Shown one piece after another: positions 18,823 through 29,032 of a DNA stretch of 64,000 nt. The notes beneath the pieces were generated by a model. The model did no database searches, was not told the origin of the DNA, and saw only the letters and a program-made list of their open reading frames with translations. A program made the position numbers and the translations under genes. Within the stretch, counting starts at the first letter, position 1, and the number at the start of each line of letters is the position of its first letter. Origin of the DNA: Corynebacterium hansenii (lineage in GTDB: Bacteria; Actinomycetota; Actinomycetes; Mycobacteriales; Mycobacteriaceae); assembly GCF_030408795.1 (NCBI RefSeq), contig NZ_CP047211.1, forward strand, positions 1,054,001 to 1,118,000, written 5' to 3'.

Positions 18823-20466
18823 ATGGCGGAGCTGACGATCTCCTCCGACGAGATCCGTAGCGCGATTGCGAATTACACCTCGAGCTACTCCCCGGAGGCC
18901 TCCCGCGAGGAGGTCGGCGTGGTCATCAGTGCTGCTGATGGCATCGCGCAGGTTGCGGGTATGCCGTCGGTCATGACCAACGAGCTTCTCGAGTTCCCGG
19001 GCGGCGTCATCGGCGTCGCGCAGAACCTCGACACCGACAAGGTCGGCGTCGTGGTGCTGGGCAACTTCGAGTCGCTCGCCGAGGGCGACGAGGTCAAGCG
19101 GACGGGCGATGTCCTGTCCATCCCGGTCGGGGACAATTTCCTCGGCCGCGTTATCAACCCCCTGGGCCAGCCGATCGACGGCCTGGGCGACATCGAGGCC
19201 GAAGAGGACCGCGTCCTGGAGCTCCAGGCCCCGTCCGTGCTGCAGCGTCAGCCGGTCGAGGAGCCGATGGCCACCGGCATCAAGGCCATCGACGCGATGA
19301 CCCCGATCGGCCGCGGTCAGCGACAGCTGATCATCGGTGACCGCAAGACCGGCAAGACCGCGGTCTGCCTGGACACCATCCTCAACCAGAAGGCGAACTG
19401 GGAGTCCGGCGATCCGACGAAGCAGGTGCGCTGCATCTACGTCGCGATCGGCCAGAAGGGCTCGACCATCGCCGGCGTGCGCAAGACCCTCGAGGATCAC
19501 GGCGCGCTCGAGTACACCACCATCGTGGCCGCCCCGGCCTCCGATGCCGCCGGCTTCAAGTGGCTGGCCCCCTTCGCGGGTGCCGCCCTGGGCCAGCACT
19601 GGATGTACCAGGGCAAGCACGTCCTGGTCATCTACGATGACCTGACCAAGCAGGCCGAGGCCTACCGCGCCATCTCCCTGCTGCTGCGCCGCCCGCCGGG
19701 ACGCGAGGCGTACCCGGGCGACGTCTTCTACCTGCACTCCCGTCTGCTGGAGCGCGCGGCGAAGCTGTCCGACGACATGGGCGCCGGTTCGCTGACCGCC
19801 CTGCCGATCATCGAGACGAAGGCCAACGACGTCTCCGCCTTCATCCCGACCAACGTGATCTCCATCACCGATGGTCAGGTCTTCCTGGAGTCGGACCTGT
19901 TCAACCAGGGCGTCCGCCCGGCCATCAACGTCGGCGTCTCGGTTTCCCGAGTCGGCGGCGCCGCGCAGACCAAGGGCATGAAGAAGGTCTCCGGCAACCT
20001 GCGTCTGGACCTCGCGTCCTACCGCGACCTCGAGGCGTTCGCCATGTTCGCGTCCGACCTCGACGACGCCTCCAAGCGCCAGCTCGAGCGCGGCCAGCGA
20101 CTGGTCGAGCTGCTGAAGCAGAAGGAGAACCAGCCGCAGTCGGTCGAGTACCAGATGACCTCGATCTACCTGGCCGGCGAGGGCGAGTTCGACGACGTCC
20201 CGGTCGAGGACGTGCGCCGCTTCGAGACCGAGCTGATGGAGTACCTGTACTCCAACAATGAGGCCGTTTTCGAGCAGATCGAGGGCGGCACGCCCTTCAC
20301 CGACGAGTCGAAGGCCGCCCTGAAGAGCTCCGTCGCGGAGTTCAAGAAGGGCTTCCAGACCTCGGAGGGCGCGCCCGTCGTGAAGGAGGCTCCCGCCGAG
20401 CCCCTCGCCGAGGGCGAGAAGACCAAGGAGCAGATCTCGGTCTCCCGCAAGTCCGCCGCGAAGTAG
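18823..20466 (+). CDS. atpA: F-type ATP synthase subunit alpha
   Basis: Regulatory nucleotide-binding subunit of the F1 head. The start chosen is ATG 18823 ([15 protein letters not shown]), preceded by AGCAGGAAGA; the open frame upstream overlaps atpH and is not coding. The 547-residue protein has an N-terminal beta-barrel, the Walker A loop GDRKTGKT at 172-179, and the catalytic interface region [13 protein letters not shown]. The extended C-terminus ([19 protein letters not shown]) is longer than in E. coli, as in other mycolata, where the tail is reported to suppress ATP hydrolysis. That role is inferred here from relatives only. Confidence 0.97.
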   Translation: MAELTISSDEIRSAIANYTSSYSPEASREEVGVVISAADGIAQVAGMPSVMTNELLEFPGGVIGVAQNLDTDKVGVVVLGNFESLAEGDEVKRTGDVLSIPVGDNFLGRVINPLGQPIDGLGDIEAEEDRVLELQAPSVLQRQPVEEPMATGIKAIDAMTPIGRGQRQLIIGDRKTGKTAVCLDTILNQKANWESGDPTKQVRCIYVAIGQKGSTIAGVRKTLEDHGALEYTTIVAAPASDAAGFKWLAPFAGAALGQHWMYQGKHVLVIYDDLTKQAEAYRAISLLLRRPPGREAYPGDVFYLHSRLLERAAKLSDDMGAGSLTALPIIETKANDVSAFIPTNVISITDGQVFLESDLFNQGVRPAINVGVSVSRVGGAAQTKGMKKVSGNLRLDLASYRDLEAFAMFASDLDDASKRQLERGQRLVELLKQKENQPQSVEYQMTSIYLAGEGEFDDVPVEDVRRFETELMEYLYSNNEAVFEQIEGGTPFTDESKAALKSSVAEFKKGFQTSEGAPVVKEAPAEPLAEGEKTKEQISVSRKSAAK

Positions 20467-20518
20467 TCGGGGCGTGTTTGCAATGACCGTTATCGAAAAT
20501 GAAGGGAGGCGTTAGAAC

Positions 20519-22941
<2,423 letters not shown>

Positions 22942-22953
22942 GGGGCGTTCCAC

Positions 22954-23328
22954 ATGGCTGACATCGCCACCGAACTGGTCGCCGTCGAGCGCAAGCTCTG
23001 GGAGGGCAGGGCCACTTCCGTGACGGCCGAGACCACCGAGGGTGAGATCGGCGTGCTGCCCGGCCACCAGCCCTTCCTCGGCCAGTTGACCGAAAAGGGC
23101 ACGGTGACCATCCGGACCGACGACGGCCAGGTTCTGGTCGCCGCGGTGCAGGGCGGGTTCCTCTCCGTGTCCACGCACAAGATCACCGTCCTCGCCGACA
23201 AGGCCGTTTGGGCCGACGAGGTCGACGTCGCCGACGCGGAGTCCCGTCTCCAGTCGGATGACCCGGAGGTCAAGGCACGGGCAGAGTCCGAGCTGCGCGC
23301 CTCGCGCCGCGCCTCGGGCGCCGCTTAG
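22954..23328 (+). CDS. atpC: F-type ATP synthase subunit epsilon
   Basis: Central-stalk subunit that regulates F1. The 124-residue protein has the N-terminal beta-sandwich ([38 protein letters not shown]) and a short C-terminal helical part ([24 protein letters not shown]). The C-terminal domain is truncated relative to the two-helix hairpin of E. coli epsilon, as in other actinobacteria. AGGGGCG precedes ATG 22954. It is the last gene of the operon and is followed within 50 nt by a strong terminator. Confidence 0.95.
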   Translation: MADIATELVAVERKLWEGRATSVTAETTEGEIGVLPGHQPFLGQLTEKGTVTIRTDDGQVLVAAVQGGFLSVSTHKITVLADKAVWADEVDVADAESRLQSDDPEVKARAESELRASRRASGAA

Positions 23329-23374
23329 GCGGCAACCGGTCGCACGACCAGGTTCTTCACCCGCATCGGGGGAG

Positions 23375-23420
23375 GGGCGCCGGAACCACGTGAAAGCGTG
23401 GTTCCGGCGCCCTTCTCTTT
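23375..23420 (+). terminator. Intrinsic terminator after atpC
   Basis: Perfect 16-bp stem GGGCGCCGGAACCACG (23375-23390) / CGTGGTTCCGGCGCCC (23397-23412) with a 6-nt loop TGAAAG, followed by TTCTCTTTT. Ends the atp operon. A variant of the recurrent 11-mer, GCTTGCCGACG, starts immediately after it at 23422. Confidence 0.9.
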
Positions 23421-23508
23421 TGCTTGCCGACGGCCGCCCGGCAGCCGGCTCCGCCGTTCGTTTTACCGGCGGCCCGGGCGTCGACTAGGCTTTTCTCAAT
23501 ACCCTTAT

Positions 23509-23556
23509 GGGCGCCCTTTCGGGCACCCTTTCCAGCACCCTTTCAAGCCCCACCCC
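23509..23556 (+). repeat. Degenerate 12-bp tandem repeat upstream of the DUF2550 gene
   Basis: Three close copies, GGGCGCCCTTTC (23509), GGGCACCCTTTC (23521) and CAGCACCCTTTC (23533), and a weaker fourth, AAGCCCCACCCC (23545). The 12-bp phase continues weakly to about 23580. It lies in the leader between a possible -10 (TAGGCT, 23486-23491) and the gene at 23623. Confidence 0.6.
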
Positions 23557-23622
23557 ATAACCCATCCCGGCACCCATCCAGCGCCATCTTCCCGCTCCGC
23601 GGGCGAGCGAAACGAGGTCATT

Positions 23623-24144
23623 GTGGACGCCCTGAACGTCTTCGTGCTTGTCGTTGCCTTCGTTCTGCTGCTCGGGGGAGCGCTGGCGTTGTGGAGGTTC
23701 GCGAAGCTGCGTTCCAAGGGCACGCCGGTGATCATCCGCCCGATTCCCGCCCAGGACGGCGGCGCGTGGCGTCATGGCGTGTTCAAGTACACGGATTGCA
23801 CCGCCTTCGTATACAAGCTCCGTTCGCTCCGTCCCGGCGCGGATCTGTCCTTCCCCCGCAGCGACGTGGAAATCCTCTCTCGCCGAGAGCCCACCACGAT
23901 CGAGGCGGGGTTTTTCGATCGCGGGCTCCACGTGGTCGTCTTTTCCGTCGCGGGGCAGGGCGAGTGGGAGCTCGCGGTGGACGATTCCGGGGACACCGCG
24001 CTGGTGGCGTGGGTGGAGTCGTCGCCGTCGGTGCGCCAGACGCGCAGGCTGCCCACGAACATCGAGGAGCGCTTCCGCAGGGTCCGCGCCCGCGGCGCCG
24101 GCGAGGGCCGTTCCAACGGCCGCTCCGGCGGGGGCCGTCGCTGA
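23623..24144 (+). CDS. DUF2550 family membrane-anchored protein
   Basis: Conserved actinobacterial protein of unknown function, found next to the atp operon in corynebacteria and mycobacteria. The 173-residue product has one N-terminal transmembrane helix (about 3-26, [20 protein letters not shown]). A soluble domain of about 120 residues follows, with [19 protein letters not shown] and [20 protein letters not shown]. The tail is Arg/Gly-rich ([19 protein letters not shown]). The start chosen is GTG 23623, 5 nt after GAAACGAGG; the frame is open further upstream over the tandem repeat but without a good start. Function unknown. nucS follows after 32 nt with its own promoter. Confidence 0.8.
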   Translation: MDALNVFVLVVAFVLLLGGALALWRFAKLRSKGTPVIIRPIPAQDGGAWRHGVFKYTDCTAFVYKLRSLRPGADLSFPRSDVEILSRREPTTIEAGFFDRGLHVVVFSVAGQGEWELAVDDSGDTALVAWVESSPSVRQTRRLPTNIEERFRRVRARGAGEGRSNGRSGGGRR

Positions 24145-24163
24145 GGCGCACGCCACGCATCGT

Positions 24164-24169
24164 TAGGGT
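24164..24169 (+). promoter_or_regulatory. -10 element of nucS, leaderless type
   Basis: TAGGGT ends 7 nt before the nucS ATG at 24177, with no ribosome binding site. Confidence 0.55.
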
Positions 24170-24176
24170 GGTGGGC

Positions 24177-24869
24177 ATGCGCCTCGTTATCGCCCGCTGC
24201 ACCGTCGACTACGTCGGCCGTCTCACCGCCCACCTTCCGGAGGCCCCGCGCCTGCTCCTGGTCAAGGCGGACGGTTCGGTCTCCGTCCACGCCGATGACC
24301 GGGCGTACAAGCCGCTGAACTGGATGACCCCGCCGTGCTCGCTGTCGGAGCAACCGATTCTCGACGAGTCGGGGGAGGACACCGGCGAGTTGCTGTGGAT
24401 CGTGGAGAACTCCAAGGGGGAGCAGCTGCGCATCACCATTTCCGAGGTGCTTTCCGACGAAACCCACGAACTCGGGCAGGACCCGGGGCTGGTCAAGGAC
24501 GGCGTGGAGACCCACCTGCAGGAGCTGCTGGCGGAGCATTTCACCACGTTCGGCGAGGGCTGGACCCTCATCCGCCGGGAGTACCCGACGGCGATCGGAC
24601 CGGTGGACCTGCTGGGCCGCGACTCCGATGGCGCGACGGTCGCCGTGGAGGTCAAGCGCCGCGGCAACATCGACGGCGTGGAACAGCTGACCCGCTACCT
24701 GGACATGCTCAACAGGGACGAGATGCTCGCCCCCGTCGCCGGCGTGTTCGCCGCGCAGGAAATCAAGCCGCAGGCCCGCACCCTCGCCGAGGACCGCGGC
24801 ATCCGGTGCGTGGTCGTCGACTACGACACGCTGCGCGGCACCGAGTCCAACGAGCTGCGCCTCTTCTGA
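24177..24869 (+). CDS. nucS: Mismatch-specific endonuclease NucS (EndoMS)
   Basis: Endonuclease that cuts both strands at certain base mismatches and provides the non-canonical mismatch repair of actinobacteria, which lack MutS/MutL. The 230-residue protein has an N-terminal beta-rich DNA-binding domain (about 1-110). A PD-(D/E)XK nuclease domain follows, whose acidic and lysine residues are visible as D144 (GPVDLLG), E158 and K160 (VAVEVKRRG). [12 protein letters not shown] (170-181) is also typical. The extreme C-terminus ESNELRLF resembles the clamp-binding tail reported for the C. glutamicum enzyme (from memory). Start is the ATG directly downstream of a -10 hexamer. Confidence 0.95.
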   Translation: MRLVIARCTVDYVGRLTAHLPEAPRLLLVKADGSVSVHADDRAYKPLNWMTPPCSLSEQPILDESGEDTGELLWIVENSKGEQLRITISEVLSDETHELGQDPGLVKDGVETHLQELLAEHFTTFGEGWTLIRREYPTAIGPVDLLGRDSDGATVAVEVKRRGNIDGVEQLTRYLDMLNRDEMLAPVAGVFAAQEIKPQARTLAEDRGIRCVVVDYDTLRGTESNELRLF

Positions 24870-24901
24870 GCGCCCGAACGGTCAAAGTCGGAGGCGGGAA
24901 A

Positions 24902-25261
24902 GTGGGACGGGGCAAGAAGCGTCGCCTGGGAAAGGGCGCCGGAGGACGGGGACGCGGGGCGTCGCAAAGCAAAAATGCGGTGACGAGGCCGCTGCCGAGC
25001 CTCGGCGCATTCCAGAACACGCGCACCGAACCGGGGCCGGGGAGGCTGGCGGGGGAGGACTTCCACGTGCGCGACGTCGCATCGGGCCAGGCGACGAAGT
25101 GGTACCGCTGCCCCGGCTGCGACCAGGAGATTCCGCCGGGCGTCGCGCATGTCGTGGCGTGGCCGGCCGACTACGGGGGGCGGGCCGACGACCGCCGGCA
25201 CTGGCACCGCAACTGCTGGGGCAAGCGCGCGGACCGGGGAATCACCCGCCGCCGGGGCTAG
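24902..25261 (+). CDS. Small conserved actinobacterial protein with zinc-finger-like cluster
   Basis: Protein of 119 residues. A basic Gly/Arg/Lys-rich N-terminus (MGRGKKRRLGKGAGGRGRG) is followed by a domain with CPGCDQEIPPGVAHVV...RRHWHRNCW. That is Cys-x2-Cys, then His, then His-x3-Cys, a plausible single zinc site. Related proteins sit downstream of nucS in corynebacteria and are often labelled ATP/GTP-binding without visible support; no P-loop is present here. Start is GTG 24902 after GGAGGCGGGAA, 32 nt behind nucS, so the two are probably cotranscribed. The N-terminal coding region contains CGTCGCAAAGC (24960-24970), a one-base variant of the recurrent 11-mer. Function unknown; DNA or RNA binding is a guess from the charge. 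Confidence 0.75.
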   Translation: MGRGKKRRLGKGAGGRGRGASQSKNAVTRPLPSLGAFQNTRTEPGPGRLAGEDFHVRDVASGQATKWYRCPGCDQEIPPGVAHVVAWPADYGGRADDRRHWHRNCWGKRADRGITRRRG

Positions 25262-25352
25262 CCGCCGGGGCTGGCTGCATCCCGGATGCATCGAACGGGC
25301 GCAACCGGAAGATTCCGGGAAGGTCACTATTCCGTTCGGGCATCCGCGGGAG

Positions 25353-25401
25353 TAGTCTGAATGCTGACAGTACCGGAATCGGACCAAGATTCGGACATAA
25401 C
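25353..25401 (+). promoter_or_regulatory. ptsG promoter region with candidate operator
   Basis: TAGTCT at 25353-25358 is a reasonable -10 and gives a leader of about 145 nt. Downstream, CGGAC occurs twice 13 bp apart, in AATCGGACCAAG and ATTCGGACATAAC (25389-25401). CGGACATAA-like sequences resemble, from memory, SugR (DeoR family) operators at PTS genes in C. glutamicum. This is suggestive only. Confidence 0.35.
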
Positions 25402-25507
25402 CGCACGTCCCGCGGTGTGAGGCGGGAACCGCGGACCCGGTCGGCCTTCGTTTCCGGCAGCCCCCGCGACCGGTCATGTCCGGCCGCGGCCGACGAAAGG
25501 GACCTCA

Positions 25508-27616
25508 GTGGCCGCTACGGTCGAGTCCACAGCGAAATTCATCCTCGACAAGGTCGGCGGGCCGGAGAACATCTCCTCCGTGACGCACTGCGCCACCCGC
25601 CTCCGCTTCCACCTCCACGACCTCTCCCTGGCCGACCAGGACGCCATCGACGCCGACGACAAGGTGCTCGGCGTGGTGCCGCAGGGCTCCACGGGCCTGC
25701 AGGTGATCATGGGCGGCGACGTGGGCAACTACCACCAGGCGCTCGTCCGCCAGCCGGGCATGGGCGAATCCGGCGGCGGCTCGGCCAAGGCGTCCCGCGG
25801 GCCGAAGGTCGGCGCCGACGGCAAGAAGGAGTACGACGGCGTCCGCGGCAAGTTCGGCTGGGTCGACTTCTGCTTCGAGTTCCTGTCCGACACGTTCCGC
25901 CCCGTCCTGTGGGCACTGCTGGGCGCGTCGCTGATCATCACCCTGCTGGTGCTGGCCGACACCTTCGGCATCCAGTCGTTCAGCGCCCCCGAGGGCGAGA
26001 CCCTGCCGCCGACGTGGCAGTTCCTGCACGCCATGTGGCGGTCGGTGTTCTACTTCCTGCCGGTCATGGTCGGCGCGACCGCGGCCCGCAAGCTCGGCGC
26101 CAACGAGTGGGTCGGCGCCGCCATCCCGGCCGCGATGCTCACCCCGGAGTTCCTCAAGCTGGGCAGCCAGGGCGACACCGTCACCGTCTTCGGCCTGCCG
26201 ATGGTCCTCAACGACTACGCCGGCCAGGTCTTCCCGCCGCTGTTCGCCGCGGTGATCCTGTACTTCGTGGAGAAGGGCCTGAAGAAGATCATCCCGGGCG
26301 ACATCCAGATGGTGTTCGTGCCGTTCTTCTCGCTGCTGATCATGATCCCGCTGACCGCGTTCCTCGTCGGCCCGTTCGGCATCGGCCTGGGCAACGGCAT
26401 CTCCAACATGCTGCTGGCCATCAACGGGTTCTCGCCGTTCGTCCTCGCCATCGTCGTGCCGCTGATCTACCCGTTCATGGTTCCGCTGGGCCTGCACTGG
26501 CCGCTCAACGCCATCATGATCCAGAACATCGCGTCGCTGGGCTACGACTTCATCCAGGGCCCCATGGGCGCGTGGAACTTCGCGTGCTTCGGCCTGGTCA
26601 CCGGCGTCATGATCGTCGCCATGCGCGAGAAGGACGCCTCCATGCGCCAGGTCTCCTCCGGCGGCATGTTCGCCGGCCTGCTCGGCGGCATTTCCGAGCC
26701 CAGCCTCTACGGCGTCGTGCTGCGCTTCAAGAAGACCTACCTGCGCCTGCTGCCCGGCTGCTTCGTCGGCGGCGTGGTGATGGGCCTATTCAACGTCAAG
26801 GCCAAGGCCTTCGTGTTCACCTCGATGCTGACCGTCGGCGCGTTCGACCCGCTGGGCGGCTACGTCATCGGCATCGCCGCGGCGTTCTTCACGTCGCTGC
26901 TGCTGGTGCTGTTCTTCGACTACCGCTCCGCCGAGGAGAAGGCAGACGCCCACGAGCGCATCGCCCGCGAGCGCGCCGCCGCCATGGCCGAGGTCGAGGA
27001 AGCGGCCAACGCGCCCCTGCCCGAATCCTCGCGTGACGACGCCGCCGTCCCCGCGACCGCCGCCGCCGGTGCGGGCGCCGGCGCCGCGACCGCCGTGGCC
27101 GTCGCCGATGCCCCGACCGCCGAGCAGCTCGACCTCGCCGTCGCCGCGCCGATGAGCGGCACGCTGCTGCCGCTGTCGGAGGTGCCCGACGCCGCCTTCG
27201 CCGCCGGCAAGGTCGGCAAGGGCGCGGCCATCGACCCCGATGGCGACACCGTCGTCGCGCCCGCCGACGGCAAGGTCATGGTGACCTTCCCGACCGGCCA
27301 CGCCGTCGGCCTGAAGCTGGACAACGGCCTGCAGATCCTGGTCCACATCGGCGTCGACACCGTGAACATGGACGGCAAGGGCTTCGAGTTCCTGGTGTCC
27401 AAGGGCGATCACGTCACCGCGGGCACCCCGCTGGTGCGTTTCGACCGCGACGCCATCGTCGCCGCCGGCTACTCGCCGATCACCCCGGTTCTGGTGACGA
27501 ACCACAGGAAGTTCGGTTCGGTCGACGTCGTCGCGAAGCAGGGCCCGATCGCCATCGGCGACGAGCTGCTGGAGGCGACCCCGAAGCCGCCGAAGACGGA
27601 GGCCGAGCAGGCGTAG
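25508..27616 (+). CDS. ptsG: Glucose-specific PTS permease, EIIBCA
   Basis: Imports and phosphorylates glucose using phosphate passed from PEP via EI and HPr. The 702-residue protein has domains in the order B-C-A. EIIB carries the phosphorylated cysteine C28 (VTHCATRLRF). EIIC (about 105-470) has about ten membrane segments and motifs GATAARKLGANEWVGAA, PLGLHWPLNAIMIQNI and GGISEPSLYGV. An Ala-rich linker follows (about 490-545). EIIA has its phosphohistidine at H613 (ILVHIGVDTV). Near-identity to C. glutamicum PtsG across EIIC makes glucose the likely substrate. GTG start after GAAAGGGACC. It is transcribed alone. In C. glutamicum ptsG lies elsewhere, so its position here reflects rearrangement. 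Confidence 0.93.
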   Translation: MAATVESTAKFILDKVGGPENISSVTHCATRLRFHLHDLSLADQDAIDADDKVLGVVPQGSTGLQVIMGGDVGNYHQALVRQPGMGESGGGSAKASRGPKVGADGKKEYDGVRGKFGWVDFCFEFLSDTFRPVLWALLGASLIITLLVLADTFGIQSFSAPEGETLPPTWQFLHAMWRSVFYFLPVMVGATAARKLGANEWVGAAIPAAMLTPEFLKLGSQGDTVTVFGLPMVLNDYAGQVFPPLFAAVILYFVEKGLKKIIPGDIQMVFVPFFSLLIMIPLTAFLVGPFGIGLGNGISNMLLAINGFSPFVLAIVVPLIYPFMVPLGLHWPLNAIMIQNIASLGYDFIQGPMGAWNFACFGLVTGVMIVAMREKDASMRQVSSGGMFAGLLGGISEPSLYGVVLRFKKTYLRLLPGCFVGGVVMGLFNVKAKAFVFTSMLTVGAFDPLGGYVIGIAAAFFTSLLLVLFFDYRSAEEKADAHERIARERAAAMAEVEEAANAPLPESSRDDAAVPATAAAGAGAGAATAVAVADAPTAEQLDLAVAAPMSGTLLPLSEVPDAAFAAGKVGKGAAIDPDGDTVVAPADGKVMVTFPTGHAVGLKLDNGLQILVHIGVDTVNMDGKGFEFLVSKGDHVTAGTPLVRFDRDAIVAAGYSPITPVLVTNHRKFGSVDVVAKQGPIAIGDELLEATPKPPKTEAEQA

Positions 27617-27670
27617 ACGCCCGCTGCTTCTTTCGGGCAAACCCACCCCCTGGCGGCACCGAGGCCGGCT

Positions 27671-27734
27671 AACCCACCCCGAATGTGCAGACCCACCCGC
27701 TGTAACGGGTGGGGTTGCGCATTCGGGGTGGGTT
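27671..27734. repeat. Long palindromic repeat, copy 1
   Basis: Nested inverted repeat. The outer arms AACCCACCCCGAATGTGCA (27671-27689) and TGCGCATTCGGGGTGGGTT (27716-27734) differ at one position. The inner arms ACCCACCCG and CGGGTGGGGT enclose the loop CTGTAA. The whole 64 bp folds into one hairpin. A near-identical copy lies at 28833-28897, on the other side of the DUF559 gene. A shorter fragment CAAACCCACCCCC lies at about 27639. Confidence 0.85.
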
Positions 27735-27833
27735 TGCGCGATTCGGGGGAACCGATCGGCTCCGGTCCGCGTCTAACACGGCGGGAGGGCCGAAAGCCGG
27801 CGCTCGCATGATGCGGAAAATGGGGGAGAAGCG

Positions 27834-28808
27834 ATGCCGGGGGACCGGGAGACGTTTGCGGTGCACGGGGACACGGGCCTGGTGCTCAGCTCTATGCAGG
27901 GGGAGGCGGGGCCGGAGCTGCTGCGGTCGGCGGTTGCTCGGGGCCGGATCGAGCGGCTCGTCCGAGGGGTGTACGCGATTGCGGCAAGTCGGCCGGCGCA
28001 CGAGACCTACGTGCTGCTGGCGATGGCGGTCGGGCTGACCAATGGCGCATCGGTGGTGACGGGGCCGGCGGCCGCGGCGATCATGGGGTTCGCGTTCCTC
28101 AGGCCGGGGGACGGGCGCGTGGACGTGCTCGCGGTCGGATCGAAGGATCGGCACCGAGGGCGGACGGTCACGCGGCGGGCCGTGAAATCCGCCGGCACGG
28201 TGTACATCTCGCGCGGAATCAGGGTCACCTCCCCGGTGCGGACCGTGCTGGAGACGTGCGTGCTGCACGGGTTCAAGGCCGGGTTGGTCGTCGCCGAATC
28301 GGTGATGTGGCGGGGATGCGGCGATGCCGATGCCTTCGCCGCCGAGCTGCGTTCGATGGGGCCCCGGCGCGGGATCAAAGAGGCGCGGCGCGTGGTGGCG
28401 CTGGCGTCGGACCGCAGCCAATCGGCGGGCGAATCGCTGGTCCGCTGGTGCATCGACCGTGCGGGGCTGCCGCAGCCGCTGCAACAGGTGGCGTTGTACG
28501 ACCGGCGCGGCAATTGGCTCGCGGTGGTCGACTTCTTCTGGCCGGAGCTCGGGCTGGTCATCGAATTCGACGGCTTGGTGAAGACCTCCGGCAAATTCGG
28601 TGCTCCGTCGGAGGTGGCGCGCAAGCAGTTGGACCGCCAGAATCTGCTGCTTCATGCCGGCGTGCGGGTGATCCGGCTGGAGTGGGACGACGTGTTTTCG
28701 GGGCGGTGCATCGCCGTGCTGGTCGACGCGTACCGGCAGCGGCAGGCGCAGGGGTCGGACTTCACGGGGCATCATCGGCTCGCGGATCCGTCGTCCCAGC
28801 GCAGGTGA
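27834..28808 (+). CDS. AbiEi-like N-terminal domain plus DUF559 (PD-(D/E)XK-like) protein
   Basis: Protein of 324 residues of a kind common as single genes in actinobacteria. The N-terminal part (about 25-110, LLRSAVARGRIERLVRGVYAI) looks like the winged-helix domain of AbiEi-type antitoxins. The middle contains the IRVTSPVRTVLETC stretch typical of the group. The C-terminal third resembles DUF559/very-short-patch-repair nucleases, with D233 (VVDFFWPELG), E244 and D246 (VIEFDG) and K250/K254 placed like PD-(D/E)XK residues. Start ATG 27834 after GGGGGAGAAG. No AbiEii-type toxin gene is adjacent. The gene is bracketed by two copies of a long palindrome, which suggests a mobile or defence-related locus. 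Nuclease activity is inferred. Confidence 0.75.
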   Translation: MPGDRETFAVHGDTGLVLSSMQGEAGPELLRSAVARGRIERLVRGVYAIAASRPAHETYVLLAMAVGLTNGASVVTGPAAAAIMGFAFLRPGDGRVDVLAVGSKDRHRGRTVTRRAVKSAGTVYISRGIRVTSPVRTVLETCVLHGFKAGLVVAESVMWRGCGDADAFAAELRSMGPRRGIKEARRVVALASDRSQSAGESLVRWCIDRAGLPQPLQQVALYDRRGNWLAVVDFFWPELGLVIEFDGLVKTSGKFGAPSEVARKQLDRQNLLLHAGVRVIRLEWDDVFSGRCIAVLVDAYRQRQAQGSDFTGHHRLADPSSQRR

Positions 28809-28832
28809 GAGCACCCGCCCTTTTCGCCGCTG

Positions 28833-28897
28833 AACCCACCCCGAATGCGCAGACCCACCCGCTGTAACGGGTGGGGTTGCGCATTCGGGGTGGGGTT
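28833..28897. repeat. Long palindromic repeat, copy 2
   Basis: Same nested hairpin as at 27671-27734: AACCCACCCCGAATGCGCA, inner arms ACCCACCCG/CGGGTGGGGT around CTGTAA, and TGCGCATTCGGGGTGGGGTT. The left arm here is exactly complementary to the right apart from one inserted base. It begins 24 nt after the DUF559 stop codon, so it may also act as that gene's terminator. Confidence 0.85.
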
Positions 28898-29031
28898 GCG
28901 CCGGGGAAGCGGTGGACGGCGCTGGGCGGGGTGGGGTTGCGCATTCGGGGTGGGTTTGCGCCGGGGGAAGCGGTGGACAGCGCTGGGCGGGGTGGGTTTG
29001 CGCCGGGGGAAGCGGTGGGCGGCGCCGCAGC
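28898..29031. repeat. Decaying tandem array derived from the palindrome's right arm
   Basis: Three successive units begin GCGCCGGGG(G)AAGCGGTGG: 28898 (60 bp), 28958 (42 bp) and 29000 (truncated). The first contains GGGGTTGCGCATTCGGGGTGGGTTT, broken down as the palindrome right arm; the second keeps only GGGGTGGGTTT; the third ends at the neighbouring gene. It fills the gap to the convergent membrane-protein gene. Confidence 0.8.
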
Positions 29032-29032
29032 C

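Noticed and set aside
27834..28808. AbiE-type toxin-antitoxin module
   Set aside because: Only an AbiEi-like N-terminal domain is present. There is no nucleotidyltransferase toxin (AbiEii) on either side, and the C-terminus looks like a nuclease.
28833..29031. CRISPR array or leader
   Set aside because: The repeats are palindrome fragments of unequal length without unique spacers, and no cas genes are nearby.
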